DNA of 64,000 bases from assembly GCA_021463865.1 (NCBI GenBank), contig JAJTXY010000004.1:98858-162857 (forward strand), written 5' to 3'. Below are positions 49,500 through 57,771 of the stretch, one piece after another. Source of the stretch: Anaerolineae bacterium. GTDB lineage: Bacteria; Chloroflexota; Anaerolineae; Aggregatilineales; J027. A model generated the notes under the pieces. It saw nothing but the letters and a program-made list of their open reading frames with translations, was not told the origin of the DNA and made no database searches. Each line of letters starts with the position of its first letter. Within the stretch, counting starts at the first letter, position 1. Made by a program: the position numbers and the translations under genes.

Positions 49500-50725
49500 T
49501 GCGTCGGATCACATTCGCTATTGTACTAGCCGGCCTGTTTATTCTATTGGCAGGCATCCACCAACCCACCCTTGCCCGCCAAAACGCGGATAAGGTGGTG
49601 CTGGCCTATGTCCACGAAAACACGGTGAAATTAGCGGACGCACAGGGCAACCCCATCACCACTGTTGGGCCAGAATTTCAAACGGGTCAAGCCGCCAGTT
49701 TGCTCTGGACACCCGACGGTGAACGGCTCTATATTGCGCGGCGTGATGGCCTCTATGAAACCAGTGCCGAAGGTGGCGCAGCGGTGCGTCTCCCCGGTGA
49801 TTTCAGCATCACGATGGCGCTAGATCGGGGTGGCAACTCCATCTACTACATCGAATCCAGCAACCCTGCCGAGGCCGATCAACCCGGTTTTATCACCTTC
49901 CCCTTGCGTGAAACCAGTTTGCTCAACATGGGGGGGACGGGGCGCTTGGTGAATTACATTGGCAACTATTCGCTCGGTTCGTCCGATGTGGCGTTGGGCG
50001 GGGCGGCTTTTCAATATGCCCGGGATGGTGGCATTTTGGGAGGTGGTCGTCCGCGTTTAATCCCCACCTATGGCACAACTCTATTTTATTCCTGTTGTTT
50101 TCCCGATGCTGGCTTAAATGCCATTGATATTTCATCCGGCGAGATTCGCGCTTACGACAGTACGTTTATCCCCGGCCCATCCGCCATCAATTCCAGCCTA
50201 TCCCGCTTGGCAGGCCCAACCATCAACGGCACAATCCGCGTCATTGATTTGATTACCGCTGGCACACGCGATTATCCCATCAATTTTGGCGATGTGGAGC
50301 GCATCGCATGGGCATTGGATGACAGTGCCCTCTATTTAGCCGTGCGGGGCACTCCCAAAGACCCCCTGCCCCTCAGTCCATTGGTGACATCCCCAATTGA
50401 TGACCGTGAGGCCGATATTTTCGTCTGGCGTTTGGATTTGGTGACGGGTGGTTTAGTGCAATTGGCGGAGTTAGGGGATTTTTACGGGGTGTCTTCGATT
50501 GCCGCCACCGATGAGTATGTATTTTTGACCGTTGTGGAGCGTAATGTCGCCCTCATTAACGACCTCAATTCAGGCCGCCTCCCTGCTGATCTCAGCCCTG
50601 CCGACCCCCGCCTAACGAGTGATTATCTGACAGGCAGTATCTTGTTCCGCATCCGCACCGATGGCCGCGAAGCCCTCTCAATTTTAGCGGATGTATGGGG
50701 TGTCGTCGCCAAACCGAGACATTAA
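49499..50725 (+). CDS. secreted beta-propeller-like protein
   Basis: 408 residues. A signal peptide (MRRITFAIVLAGLFILLAGIHQPTLA) is followed by repeating strands such as LLWTPDGERLYIARRDGLYETSAEGG, SITMALDRGGNSIYYIES and IAWALDDSALYLAVRG, typical of TolB/WD40-like propellers. The start is coupled to pfkA through a TGATG overlap, so the two are made together although no functional link is evident. Function is unknown. Confidence 0.8.
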   Translation: MRRITFAIVLAGLFILLAGIHQPTLARQNADKVVLAYVHENTVKLADAQGNPITTVGPEFQTGQAASLLWTPDGERLYIARRDGLYETSAEGGAAVRLPGDFSITMALDRGGNSIYYIESSNPAEADQPGFITFPLRETSLLNMGGTGRLVNYIGNYSLGSSDVALGGAAFQYARDGGILGGGRPRLIPTYGTTLFYSCCFPDAGLNAIDISSGEIRAYDSTFIPGPSAINSSLSRLAGPTINGTIRVIDLITAGTRDYPINFGDVERIAWALDDSALYLAVRGTPKDPLPLSPLVTSPIDDREADIFVWRLDLVTGGLVQLAELGDFYGVSSIAATDEYVFLTVVERNVALINDLNSGRLPADLSPADPRLTSDYLTGSILFRIRTDGREALSILADVWGVVAKPRH

Positions 50726-51303
50726 AAAAGATTGTTCAGATATGTGGAAAGTTGGGCAATTGCTGTAATAACTGTAGCAGCGTTAGCTCCATGTTCTAGA
50801 CAATGACCTAATTCACCTATGACTTTTCCTATACGAGACTTTTTATTACTTTCGTCGGAATATCTTAATTCTTCGATAGACTCTCGAAGCGCGGCGTGGT
50901 CTTCTAAAAATGGCCGTCCAAGAACTTCAACCAAATTATCAGCAAACTGCTGAATATTCAAAGTAACATTTCCTGTGTTTGAAGCAACACTTTGAAGATA
51001 TCCACCGGGATGTATTGTCAGATTCCCTTGTACAATTGTTCCCACAGCATTCATTGTCAGAAAATAGTCTGAAACCTCAAAATCGCTTTCAACAGCATTC
51101 CGAAGCTCTTGAAGCAATAATATTTCGATTCTAGCCATTCTACCTTCAGAGGTATATTGGCAGTTAATATCAATAAGCCCATATCTCGACAGTTCAAAAA
51201 GAACTCCTGCAAGTGGGTATCCCCACTTTTCAAGAACACGTTCTCGGGAAAGCGTTACGATGTCAAATTTTCCCTCTCCTACCACCGAAGGACTGATAGT
51301 CAT
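50722..51303 (-). CDS. protein of unknown function
   Basis: 193 residues. Central strands FLTMNAVGTIVQGNLTIHPGGYLQSVASNTGNVTLNIQ suggest a short beta-helical or sandwich part; the C-terminus (IGELGHCLEHGANAATVITAIAQLSTYL) is helical. No family recognised. It is the last gene of a minus-strand series starting with mreB. Its ATG overlaps the TGA of a 28-codon reading frame (ATGA). Its base composition (A/T-rich codons) differs from the neighbouring housekeeping genes, hinting at later acquisition. Confidence 0.6.
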   Translation of the reverse strand: MTISPSVVGEGKFDIVTLSRERVLEKWGYPLAGVLFELSRYGLIDINCQYTSEGRMARIEILLLQELRNAVESDFEVSDYFLTMNAVGTIVQGNLTIHPGGYLQSVASNTGNVTLNIQQFADNLVEVLGRPFLEDHAALRESIEELRYSDESNKKSRIGKVIGELGHCLEHGANAATVITAIAQLSTYLNNLF

Positions 51304-51386
51304 ATATTGTTCGAGATTTCTGGCGTTCCATCTCTCAGCAACTGCTTTGCGCCGTCTTTAGCTTCTTTGGTCAAGGGATACTTCAC
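51300..51386 (-). CDS. possible 28-residue leader or remnant peptide
   Basis: From a GTG at 51386, with AAGGA seven bases upstream, a short frame encodes (M)KYPLTKEAKDGAKQLLRDG... and ends in a TGA overlapping the next ATG. It could be a translated leader coupling expression of the 193-residue protein, or the frameshifted N-terminus of a longer ancestor. Confidence 0.3.
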   Translation of the reverse strand: MKYPLTKEAKDGAKQLLRDGTPEISNNI

Positions 51387-51415
51387 ATCCACATTCCTTA
51401 CAATAATATAAAGGG

Positions 51416-51643
51416 CTAAAGCAATTCAATGAACTCTTCAGCGGTCAGGCCCGCTTGATCGATAATGCTTTTTAGGGTGCGACGGTCAATTTCCTTATGA
51501 TTTGGAACAACAACTGTACGTGTCGGGGGTGGGGACTCTCGGCGCAAGATAATATGACTACCCCTTTGACGATCTACTACGAAACCAACCGCTTCAAGGG
51601 CCTTCACACATTCTCTCGCCGAAAGTAACGGAGGCTTGGTCAT
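51416..51643 (-). CDS. hicA: HicA-type mRNA interferase toxin
   Basis: 75 residues, the normal HicA size. SARECVKALEAVGFVVDRQRGSHIILRR contains the GSH motif whose histidine is catalytic, followed by TVVVPNHKEIDRRTLKSIIDQAGLT. This dsRBD-like fold cleaves mRNA. Its ATG overlaps the HicB stop by four bases. Confidence 0.92.
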   Translation of the reverse strand: MTKPPLLSARECVKALEAVGFVVDRQRGSHIILRRESPPPTRTVVVPNHKEIDRRTLKSIIDQAGLTAEEFIELL

Positions 51644-51849
51644 ACCGTCACAACAAAAGAATCATAGGTTTCTGCTGGTACAGGGTCGCCATGCGCTTCT
51701 AGGGATTCAATATATAGAGCAATCGCCTCTTTGATATTTTCAATGGCCTCTTCGCGTGTTATACCCTGACTGATACATCCCGGCAGGCTAGGGCATTCAA
51801 TCACCCAATACCCATCCTCACCGGGATAGAGAATCACACGTCTCTCCAT
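51640..51849 (-). CDS. hicB: HicB-type antitoxin (short form)
   Basis: 69 residues from the ATG at 51849 (GAGGAG five bases upstream), which overlaps the previous stop as TGATG. RRVILYPGEDGYWVIECPSLPGCISQGITREEAIENIKEAIALYIE is the partial RNase-H-fold HicB domain. There is no C-terminal HTH or ribbon-helix-helix domain, so this short antitoxin probably cannot repress its own promoter alone. Confidence 0.92.
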   Translation of the reverse strand: MERRVILYPGEDGYWVIECPSLPGCISQGITREEAIENIKEAIALYIESLEAHGDPVPAETYDSFVVTV

Positions 51850-52103
51850 CACTTCTCCTCCATCAACCTAATCCGAATTTTCGCCTTGAGCATCGCCATT
51901 AAATGATCCATGTACTCCATCTCATCTAATTCGGCGTTTTCTTCAGAAGTCAAAGTCCGTTCTTTATTCTGTTGGAGCAAATAACGCAAACGCTCCTGAA
52001 GCCCTTCAGAAGCGCGAAAATCAAGAACTTGTTGTGCAGAGGGACAAGTCGAAAGAAAGTCCAAAACCTCGATTTTGATACTCGGAATTTCGGAGTCTGA
52101 CAT
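51849..52103 (-). CDS. small helical protein preceding HicBA
   Basis: 84 residues from the ATG at 52103 with AAGGA upstream. IPSIKIEVLDFLSTCPSAQQVLDFRASEGLQERLRYLLQQNKERTLTSEENAELDEMEYMDHLMAMLKAKIRIRL is of the type often found beside toxin-antitoxin or nuclease genes: an antitoxin-like binding arm plus a charged helical hairpin. It is tightly linked to hicB (one-base overlap) and 24 bases after mreB. Confidence 0.65.
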   Translation of the reverse strand: MSDSEIPSIKIEVLDFLSTCPSAQQVLDFRASEGLQERLRYLLQQNKERTLTSEENAELDEMEYMDHLMAMLKAKIRIRLMEEK

Positions 52104-52127
52104 TTTTCCTTGCCCCAACAATAACTA

Positions 52128-53189
52128 TCAATGCTGAGTCGAGCCGCGCTCCAAACCAGCCAGTAGGCTTCGCAAGTTGTCGTAATCTTCCAACACACGC
52201 CCTGCCCCACGTGCTACACACGTCATGGCATCTTCCGCCAGCCACACCCGCACATTGACTTCATCCGCCACGCGCTCGGTTAGCCCTTTCAATTGCGACC
52301 CACCCCCGGCGAGACAAATACCGGATTCCATTAGGTCGGCTACCAATTCCGGCGGCGTCTCATCAAGGGCATCCCGAATCGTATCTACCAGAATCCCCAC
52401 CGAGCCAGAGAGGGCCTCGCGGATTTCAATCGACGATACTTCCCGCGCTTCCGGCAACCCGCTAATCAGATTACGACCCCGCACCAGCATGGTACGTTCT
52501 TCCAACAACGGAAAGGCCGAGCCGATTTCAATTTTGACTTTTTCGGCGGTGCGCTCCCCGATCAGCAAGTTATATTTGGAGCGCATATATTGGACAATAT
52601 CTTCGTCCATTTCGTCGCCTGCCACGCGAATACTGCGGCTGATGACAATGCCCCCCAACGAAAACACCGCCACTTCGGTTGTCCCGCCGCCGATGTCCAC
52701 AATCATGCTGCCGCGCGTTTCCTGAATCGGCAGACCCGCCCCGATTGCCGCCGCGACGGGTTCTTCAATCAAAAAGGCTTCGCGTGCCCCAGCGCTCATG
52801 GTGGCATCATAGACGGCCCGTTTTTCCACTTCCGTCACACCGGAGGGAATCCCAACCACCACACGCGGACGGGGAATCGGCACCCAGCTTTGTTGGTGGG
52901 CCTTACCAATAAAATATTCAAGCATCCCCTCAGTAATTTCAAATTCGCTGATGACGCCATCCCGTAAAGGGCGCACCACCAAAATTTTATTGGGTACTTT
53001 GCCGGACATTTCTTTGGCTTCCTGCCCAAATGAAAGGGGTCGCCGCGTTTTCTTTTCGATGGCGACATAAGAGGGTTCGTTAATCACAATCCCTTTACCG
53101 CGCACACTCACCAATGTGTTCGCCGTACCGAGATCAATGCCAATGTCTAGGGAAAACAGGCCAAGCAGCCAGTCTAAAGGACTAACCAC
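52128..53189 (-). CDS. mreB: rod-shape-determining actin homologue MreB
   Basis: 353 residues starting at a GTG with AAGGAGG about 10 bases upstream. Actin-fold motifs: phosphate 1 DIGIDLGTANTLV, phosphate 2 MIVDIGGGTTEVAVFSLGGIV, adenosine motif GICLAGGGSQLKGL. It polymerises on the inner membrane to direct cell-wall synthesis. No mreC, mreD or rodA gene follows; instead a toxin-antitoxin cluster does. Confidence 0.96.
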   Translation of the reverse strand: MVSPLDWLLGLFSLDIGIDLGTANTLVSVRGKGIVINEPSYVAIEKKTRRPLSFGQEAKEMSGKVPNKILVVRPLRDGVISEFEITEGMLEYFIGKAHQQSWVPIPRPRVVVGIPSGVTEVEKRAVYDATMSAGAREAFLIEEPVAAAIGAGLPIQETRGSMIVDIGGGTTEVAVFSLGGIVISRSIRVAGDEMDEDIVQYMRSKYNLLIGERTAEKVKIEIGSAFPLLEERTMLVRGRNLISGLPEAREVSSIEIREALSGSVGILVDTIRDALDETPPELVADLMESGICLAGGGSQLKGLTERVADEVNVRVWLAEDAMTCVARGAGRVLEDYDNLRSLLAGLERGSTQH

Positions 53190-53285
53190 GCTGTTTGCGC
53201 CTCCTTATTTCAGGGTTTATAGTCTTAAGAGCGCGGCTATTGTACAGCCGAGCCGTTGTTTATCCAAGAAAGAAATGTACTAGAG

Positions 53286-53852
53286 ATGAATCCTACCCAA
53301 AATCCAAAAGACGACCACTCCTATCACTACACGCCATCCTCACAAATGGCTGAAAAATTAGCAACGAATCGGCAAGGTAAATTGACCAAATTGCAGCGAT
53401 CCCCCATCGTGATAGCAGCCCTTGTCTCTAGCATCGGTTTCATCTGCCCCGCCACTATGCTGGCAACCGGGGTCGGCCTTATATTACGTGGGCCTAGCGG
53501 CGGAATCCTGAGTTACTTCTTCTATTTCATGATGTTTCTCAGTTTTTTCTTCCTTGCCGGGGTCTTATGGACAAATGCCAGCATGTTCTTGCCCGAAACA
53601 TTCTCCAAAAAACCTGTCCTGTGGCAACGCGGCCCATTGGAAATCAAAATGGCATCCCGGAATCGGCCCGAAATGCCATTCTCATTCATCATTGGCAGCT
53701 ATAGTTTTGCCCCATTTGTCGTCCCATCCGAAGTCCCTATGAACACAGGCCGTGAATACATCGTCTATTATTCGGCCCGCAGTCGCTTATTGTTAAGCAT
53801 CGCCCCCACTGATCAGCCTGAATCCAAAGATTGGCTACCTCTCAAATCCTAA
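53286..53852 (+). CDS. membrane protein of unknown function
   Basis: 188 residues from the ATG at 53286. A polar N-terminus, then two membrane helices (IVIAALVSSIGFICPATMLATGVGLIL and YFFYFMMFLSFFFLAGVLW) and a C-terminal soluble part. Not recognised. Its TAA shares two bases with the stop of the convergent gene. Confidence 0.6.
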   Translation: MNPTQNPKDDHSYHYTPSSQMAEKLATNRQGKLTKLQRSPIVIAALVSSIGFICPATMLATGVGLILRGPSGGILSYFFYFMMFLSFFFLAGVLWTNASMFLPETFSKKPVLWQRGPLEIKMASRNRPEMPFSFIIGSYSFAPFVVPSEVPMNTGREYIVYYSARSRLLLSIAPTDQPESKDWLPLKS

Positions 53853-54826
53853 CTGACCCCTGGAGTGGGCCATTGAGGTTGAATCTTCTGCCACTCAAAC
53901 AACAGCAAATCGAACGCTTGTTGAATGGCAGCAAGGGTACTGGTCACTTGGGCCTGTGTATCCCCAATCGCCCAATCCGTGCTATTTAATTGATCTTTCC
54001 CGGAACACGCCGTCTCAATTTGACTGCGTGTTTTATATAAACCCTCTTCAACCTCTTCCATCAAGTTAAAAATTGGGTCTAGCCCTTCTTGATGATACTC
54101 GTTGACATCTCCGACCCATTTCGGGCGTTCTGGCACGGTATATGCGTCTGCGGAGGGCACTATCTTACAATCCAGCGTCGCCCCGTTTAAAGCGGTTTGA
54201 TACGCCAGCGCAGTCTGAGCGTTATCTTGCACCCATTCATTTAACTTATACAGTGCATCCGCCCGATTAATCGCGGCGTCTTCGGGGGTATTGATTTCAT
54301 TATAGGCCACAATGGTCGCACCGAGCAGCGCGAAACACGCCGCCATCCACATAAACACGCGAAAACAGCCGGATACCCGACCACGTGAACGTTCACGCCG
54401 AGCGGCTTTCTCTTTCGCTTTCTTGGCCCGTCTGCCTTCTTTTTCGGGTGCGGGGGTGAGTGCTTCATCCGGTTCTGGGGGCAGATCTAAAATATCTTCG
54501 TCATCCCACTTAATTTCTGTGACCACGGGCCCAGCTTGTCGGCTAATATCGCCAGAAAGCATCTGCCATTCATAATCATCATCAGCGGCCTTCATTAATT
54601 TCTGGCGGGCATCGGCCTCTTGACGCTGACGCAATACTGATAGGGCACGTACCGCTTTATAGGCGAGATCGCGCACCTTTGGATTTTGATCCAGCGTAGC
54701 GACCTTATCTAATTCATCAATCAGCGAAATATCACCTGTTTTGCCAAGTGCCATGACTGCGTTATAGCGCACTTTCGGGTCGGCGTCAGCGAGTTTTTGA
54801 ATGAGTTTTTTTGTTTGCTTATCCAC
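53849..54826 (-). CDS. HEAT-repeat protein with a single membrane helix
   Basis: 325 residues from a GTG with GGAG eight bases upstream. Residues 1-70 are HEAT_2-type repeats (LADADPKVRYNAVMALGKTGDISLIDELDKVATLDQNPKVRDLAYKAVRAL), then an acidic/basic linker, one membrane helix (FRVFMWMAACFALLGATIVAY, about 155-175) and an extracytoplasmic helical domain with two cysteines. Function unknown. It diverges from the methyltransferase gene. Confidence 0.7.
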   Translation of the reverse strand: MDKQTKKLIQKLADADPKVRYNAVMALGKTGDISLIDELDKVATLDQNPKVRDLAYKAVRALSVLRQRQEADARQKLMKAADDDYEWQMLSGDISRQAGPVVTEIKWDDEDILDLPPEPDEALTPAPEKEGRRAKKAKEKAARRERSRGRVSGCFRVFMWMAACFALLGATIVAYNEINTPEDAAINRADALYKLNEWVQDNAQTALAYQTALNGATLDCKIVPSADAYTVPERPKWVGDVNEYHQEGLDPIFNLMEEVEEGLYKTRSQIETACSGKDQLNSTDWAIGDTQAQVTSTLAAIQQAFDLLLFEWQKIQPQWPTPGVS

Positions 54827-54919
54827 GACACGACTCCGGATTTAGAGAATGTCAAAATCAATTTTCTATGCGAAGATTGTAGACATTATCACCCCACCCT
54901 GAATTCAGGTCAAATCGTC

Positions 54920-55804
54920 ATGGGAACGCCGCTCGTGTTTATTGGTATGCTGGTTTCAATCGGGTTAGTGGGTCTACTCTTTTGGTGGCTCATCAACACG
55001 ACGGAAGGCGTCTATTTAGGTCGCCGCGTGGTCATTTGGCTCTATGATCGTTATGCCCATCGGTATGACCGCACCAAAGAATTTGAAACCGCCTATGAAA
55101 CCGCCTATCTAAGTCGCCCTCTATTACAATTACTGGACACACCCAACGCCTTAATTTTGGACGTCGCCACTGGGACGGGTCGTCTGCCTGTCACATTATT
55201 TCAACGCCCCGCCTTTACGGGCAAAATCGTCGCCGTTGACCTCAGCCGTCAGATGTTGACCCGTGCCGCCGCCAAGTTGCAATACGAACTCCACACCAAC
55301 CGCGCCTATCTCCTGCACTGCCCCGCCGATCACCTCCCTTTCCCCGACCACACCTTCGAGGCCGTCACCATCCTAGAAGCCCTTGAATTTATGCCCTCCC
55401 CCGAAGCCGTCCTGCGCGAAATCCAACGTGTCACCCGTCCCGGCGGTGTCGTCTTGATATCCAATCGGCAGGGGCGTGAGGCCAAACTGCTCCCCGGCAA
55501 AACCATGACCAACGAACGCTTTGAGCGCTATTTAACCGAGACGCTTGGTTTTGAATTTGTGGAGATTCAACGCTGGCAGGTCGGGTATGCGTTGGTCTGG
55601 GCTTTCAAGGCAGGGGATGCTCCACCCACTACCGCCAAGCCACTAGGGGAAATTTGGCGCTGCCCTGCCTGTGACCAAACCGCCCTCACCCCCCAAAATA
55701 ATCAATGGGTCTGCGAAAATTGCGGACAGGTCATCTTGGTTGGATCAGATGGTGTTATTGAACTTTTTTCAGCAAAAGTGGACAGACCAATGGCAAAATA
55801 TTAA
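54920..55804 (+). CDS. membrane-anchored SAM-dependent methyltransferase with C-terminal zinc ribbon
   Basis: 294 residues from the ATG at 54920. One N-terminal membrane helix (PLVFIGMLVSIGLVGLLFWWLI), a Methyltransf_11 domain with motif I LDVATGTGRLP, VAVDLSRQML, and the later RVTRPGGVVLISN. A C-terminal zinc ribbon CPAC...CENC follows. Probably methylates a membrane-associated small molecule such as a quinone or lipid (inference). The longer upstream reading frame would overlap the divergent gene and is less likely. Confidence 0.8.
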   Translation: MGTPLVFIGMLVSIGLVGLLFWWLINTTEGVYLGRRVVIWLYDRYAHRYDRTKEFETAYETAYLSRPLLQLLDTPNALILDVATGTGRLPVTLFQRPAFTGKIVAVDLSRQMLTRAAAKLQYELHTNRAYLLHCPADHLPFPDHTFEAVTILEALEFMPSPEAVLREIQRVTRPGGVVLISNRQGREAKLLPGKTMTNERFERYLTETLGFEFVEIQRWQVGYALVWAFKAGDAPPTTAKPLGEIWRCPACDQTALTPQNNQWVCENCGQVILVGSDGVIELFSAKVDRPMAKY

Positions 55805-55851
55805 ACTTTCCACCACTTTTTTCGCCTTAACCCTATAGGCTAGAACACTCT

Positions 55852-55890
55852 CCCCTCTCTCAAAGCGTTGGGAGAGGGGCCGGGGGTGAG
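55852..55890. repeat. palindromic CCCCTCTC repeat
   Basis: CCCCTCTC (55852-55859) pairs with GAGAGGGG (55872-55879), followed by GGGGGTGAGGG. This kind of GC-rich palindrome is common between genes in many bacterial genomes. It may act as a terminator for the methyltransferase gene. Confidence 0.55.
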
Positions 55891-55917
55891 GGCTTTACAA
55901 TGGATTGGAGCAACTTT

Positions 55918-56688
55918 ATGGCGACGGCCCTTCTTCGTTATTACACCGATAGTGGCATTCAACTAGGCATGATTCAAAATGGCATTGTGTATCGCGTTGA
56001 AGGCGATTTACAAGGCAATTATCGCGCCGGGGCCGAAATCAGCGCGTTAGATAACATCCAACTTGCCCCGCCCATCCAACCGAGCAAGATCGTGTGTGTG
56101 GCCCGCAACTATGCCGCCCATGCCGCCGAACATGCCGTCGAAGTCCCCAAAACGCCCATGCTTTTCCTAAAACCCCCTAGCTCTCTGATTGCCTACGGTG
56201 AAAATATCGAACTTCCCGCCGATATTGGTCGAGTAGATTTAGAGGCCGAACTTGCGGTTATCATCGGCAAACGTGCCAAACGGATTAAAAAAGAGGATGC
56301 CCTCGATTATGTACTGGGTTATACCTGCGCCAACGATGTCTCGGCCCGTGTGTTGCAAAAAGCCGATGGTCAATGGGGACGTGCCAAAGGATTTGACACC
56401 TTCTGTCCGCTTGGCCCATTTATCGTGACTGATATTGAAAACCCCAACAATCTCGGCATCAAAGCGCGGCTGAATGGCGAGGAGATTATCAATTCCAACA
56501 CCTCCTACATGGTCTTTGATGTCGCCACCCTCATCGAATTCACCACGCATGTCATGACCCTCGAACCCGGCGACGTGATCTTGACGGGTACCCCCGAAGG
56601 TGTCACCGAAATTAAACCGGGCGATACCGTTGAAATCGAAATTGAGGGGGTCGGCAGTTTGAGCAATCCGGTGGTCGCGGTGGAATGA
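55918..56688 (+). CDS. fumarylacetoacetate hydrolase family protein
   Basis: 256 residues from the ATG at 55918 (GGAG nine bases upstream); an ATG at 55900 is possible but sits directly behind the repeat. KIVCVARNYAAHAAE, PMLFLKPPSSLIAYGENIELP, DLEAELAVIIGKRAKRI, GYTCANDVSARVLQ, KGFDTFCPLGPFIV and LTGTPEGVTEIKPGD are the FAH-fold motifs, including the acidic metal ligands. Members are divalent-metal-dependent hydrolases or decarboxylases of acylpyruvate-type compounds; the exact substrate is not deducible. The Nudix gene overlaps its stop. Confidence 0.92.
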   Translation: MATALLRYYTDSGIQLGMIQNGIVYRVEGDLQGNYRAGAEISALDNIQLAPPIQPSKIVCVARNYAAHAAEHAVEVPKTPMLFLKPPSSLIAYGENIELPADIGRVDLEAELAVIIGKRAKRIKKEDALDYVLGYTCANDVSARVLQKADGQWGRAKGFDTFCPLGPFIVTDIENPNNLGIKARLNGEEIINSNTSYMVFDVATLIEFTTHVMTLEPGDVILTGTPEGVTEIKPGDTVEIEIEGVGSLSNPVVAVE

Positions 56689-57119
56689 TTATTCGACGCA
56701 AGGCCTTTGCCTATATCACCCATCAAAATCGCCTGTTGGTCTTTGAACACGCCGATTATCCCGATGCGGGGATTCAAGTTCCGGCGGGTTCGATTGAACC
56801 AGATGAGACCCCCGAACAAGGGGTAGTGCGCGAGGCCTTTGAGGAAACAGGCTTAGAGGGCCTTGTTATGGTGGAGTTTCTAGGCATGGTCGAATACCAC
56901 TATAACTATGAGGAAATCGCCCACCGCTATTTTTTCCATCTGACTTGTGACCATAAACCACCCGAAACATGGTCACATATGGAAATTAATCGCAGCGACG
57001 GCAACCCCGAACCGCTGGAATTTTGCTTCTCTTGGGCCACCCTACCCGATGGTGCCCCCCAAATGGTTGCCGATCATGATATTTTGGTAGGTGAACTCTG
57101 TCGGTGTCTGGGTCTGTGA
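56685..57119 (+). CDS. Nudix hydrolase
   Basis: 144 residues; its ATG overlaps the FAH-family stop (ATGA). The Nudix box GSIEPDETPEQGVVREAFEETGL fits G-x5-E-x7-RE-U-x-EE-x-G-U exactly. It hydrolyses a nucleoside diphosphate linked to another moiety; substrate unknown. It is convergent with the KptA gene. Confidence 0.9.
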   Translation: MIIRRKAFAYITHQNRLLVFEHADYPDAGIQVPAGSIEPDETPEQGVVREAFEETGLEGLVMVEFLGMVEYHYNYEEIAHRYFFHLTCDHKPPETWSHMEINRSDGNPEPLEFCFSWATLPDGAPQMVADHDILVGELCRCLGL

Positions 57120-57180
57120 AAATTTTCCTGTCCATTTACTGAACATCGTTATCGTAGCCGGAGAACTTTATTCCTCGGCG

Positions 57181-57738
57181 CTATTTGCCAGAAACGACGC
57201 GAATAAACTCCGGTGGGACAAAATCCGCCAGCCACACATTTTCATTCCCCACATAAAACGCCACCCCATTGCGATAAGCGTCACCCGCCAGTATCTCCAA
57301 AACGACCACCTTACCCCCTTTTCGACTCGCCACCTCACCCGCCAGCTTGCGATCCGTCGCAAAATGCACATATTGGCGTTTCATCGGTTTGAGGCCCTTT
57401 TTCAAAATCACATCCAGCACTGTATCCGTCGTGCCATGATAGAGCATTTGTGGAGGGGCAGAGGATGTTTTTTGGATTTTATGCTTGGTGGAGTGTCCAT
57501 ATAAGGCGCGAATCCGCCCATCTGCAATTTCATAGCGTTTTTTGCTGGCCTGCTCATTCATTTGCAGAAGGTCGGCCTCGGTAAGATGCTCCCATTCTGG
57601 CCTCAGCTTACGAAGTGACTGCAACAAATCCTCCACCGCAACCCAACCATTTTCATCCAATGTGAGTGAATATAGTTTAGGTCGGTGTCGCAAAGCTAGA
57701 GAAGTGGTTCGGCTCAAATGGGTATAATTAAGACTCAA
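57181..57738 (-). CDS. kptA: RNA 2'-phosphotransferase (Tpt1/KptA family)
   Basis: 185 residues if started at the TTG at 57738, which has AGAGG nine bases upstream and gives the usual family length; the frame stays open to 57813. TSLALRHRPKLYSLTLDENGWVAVEDLL is the N-terminal RNA-binding winged helix with the Arg-His catalytic pair. LYHGT, YVHFATD and VAFYVGNENVWLADFVPPEFI form the NAD-binding half. The family moves a 2'-phosphate from RNA to NAD. In bacteria without 2'-phosphate-generating splicing its natural substrate is unclear. Confidence 0.9.
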   Translation of the reverse strand: MSLNYTHLSRTTSLALRHRPKLYSLTLDENGWVAVEDLLQSLRKLRPEWEHLTEADLLQMNEQASKKRYEIADGRIRALYGHSTKHKIQKTSSAPPQMLYHGTTDTVLDVILKKGLKPMKRQYVHFATDRKLAGEVASRKGGKVVVLEILAGDAYRNGVAFYVGNENVWLADFVPPEFIRVVSGK

Positions 57739-57771
57739 TTGAAAAATCCTCTCACTATAGGGGTTCAAGGG

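Noticed and set aside
54797..54919. Upstream extension of the methyltransferase frame
   Set aside because: It would overlap the divergent HEAT-membrane gene start, and the encoded segment has no membrane or family character; the ATG at 54920 leads straight into the membrane helix.
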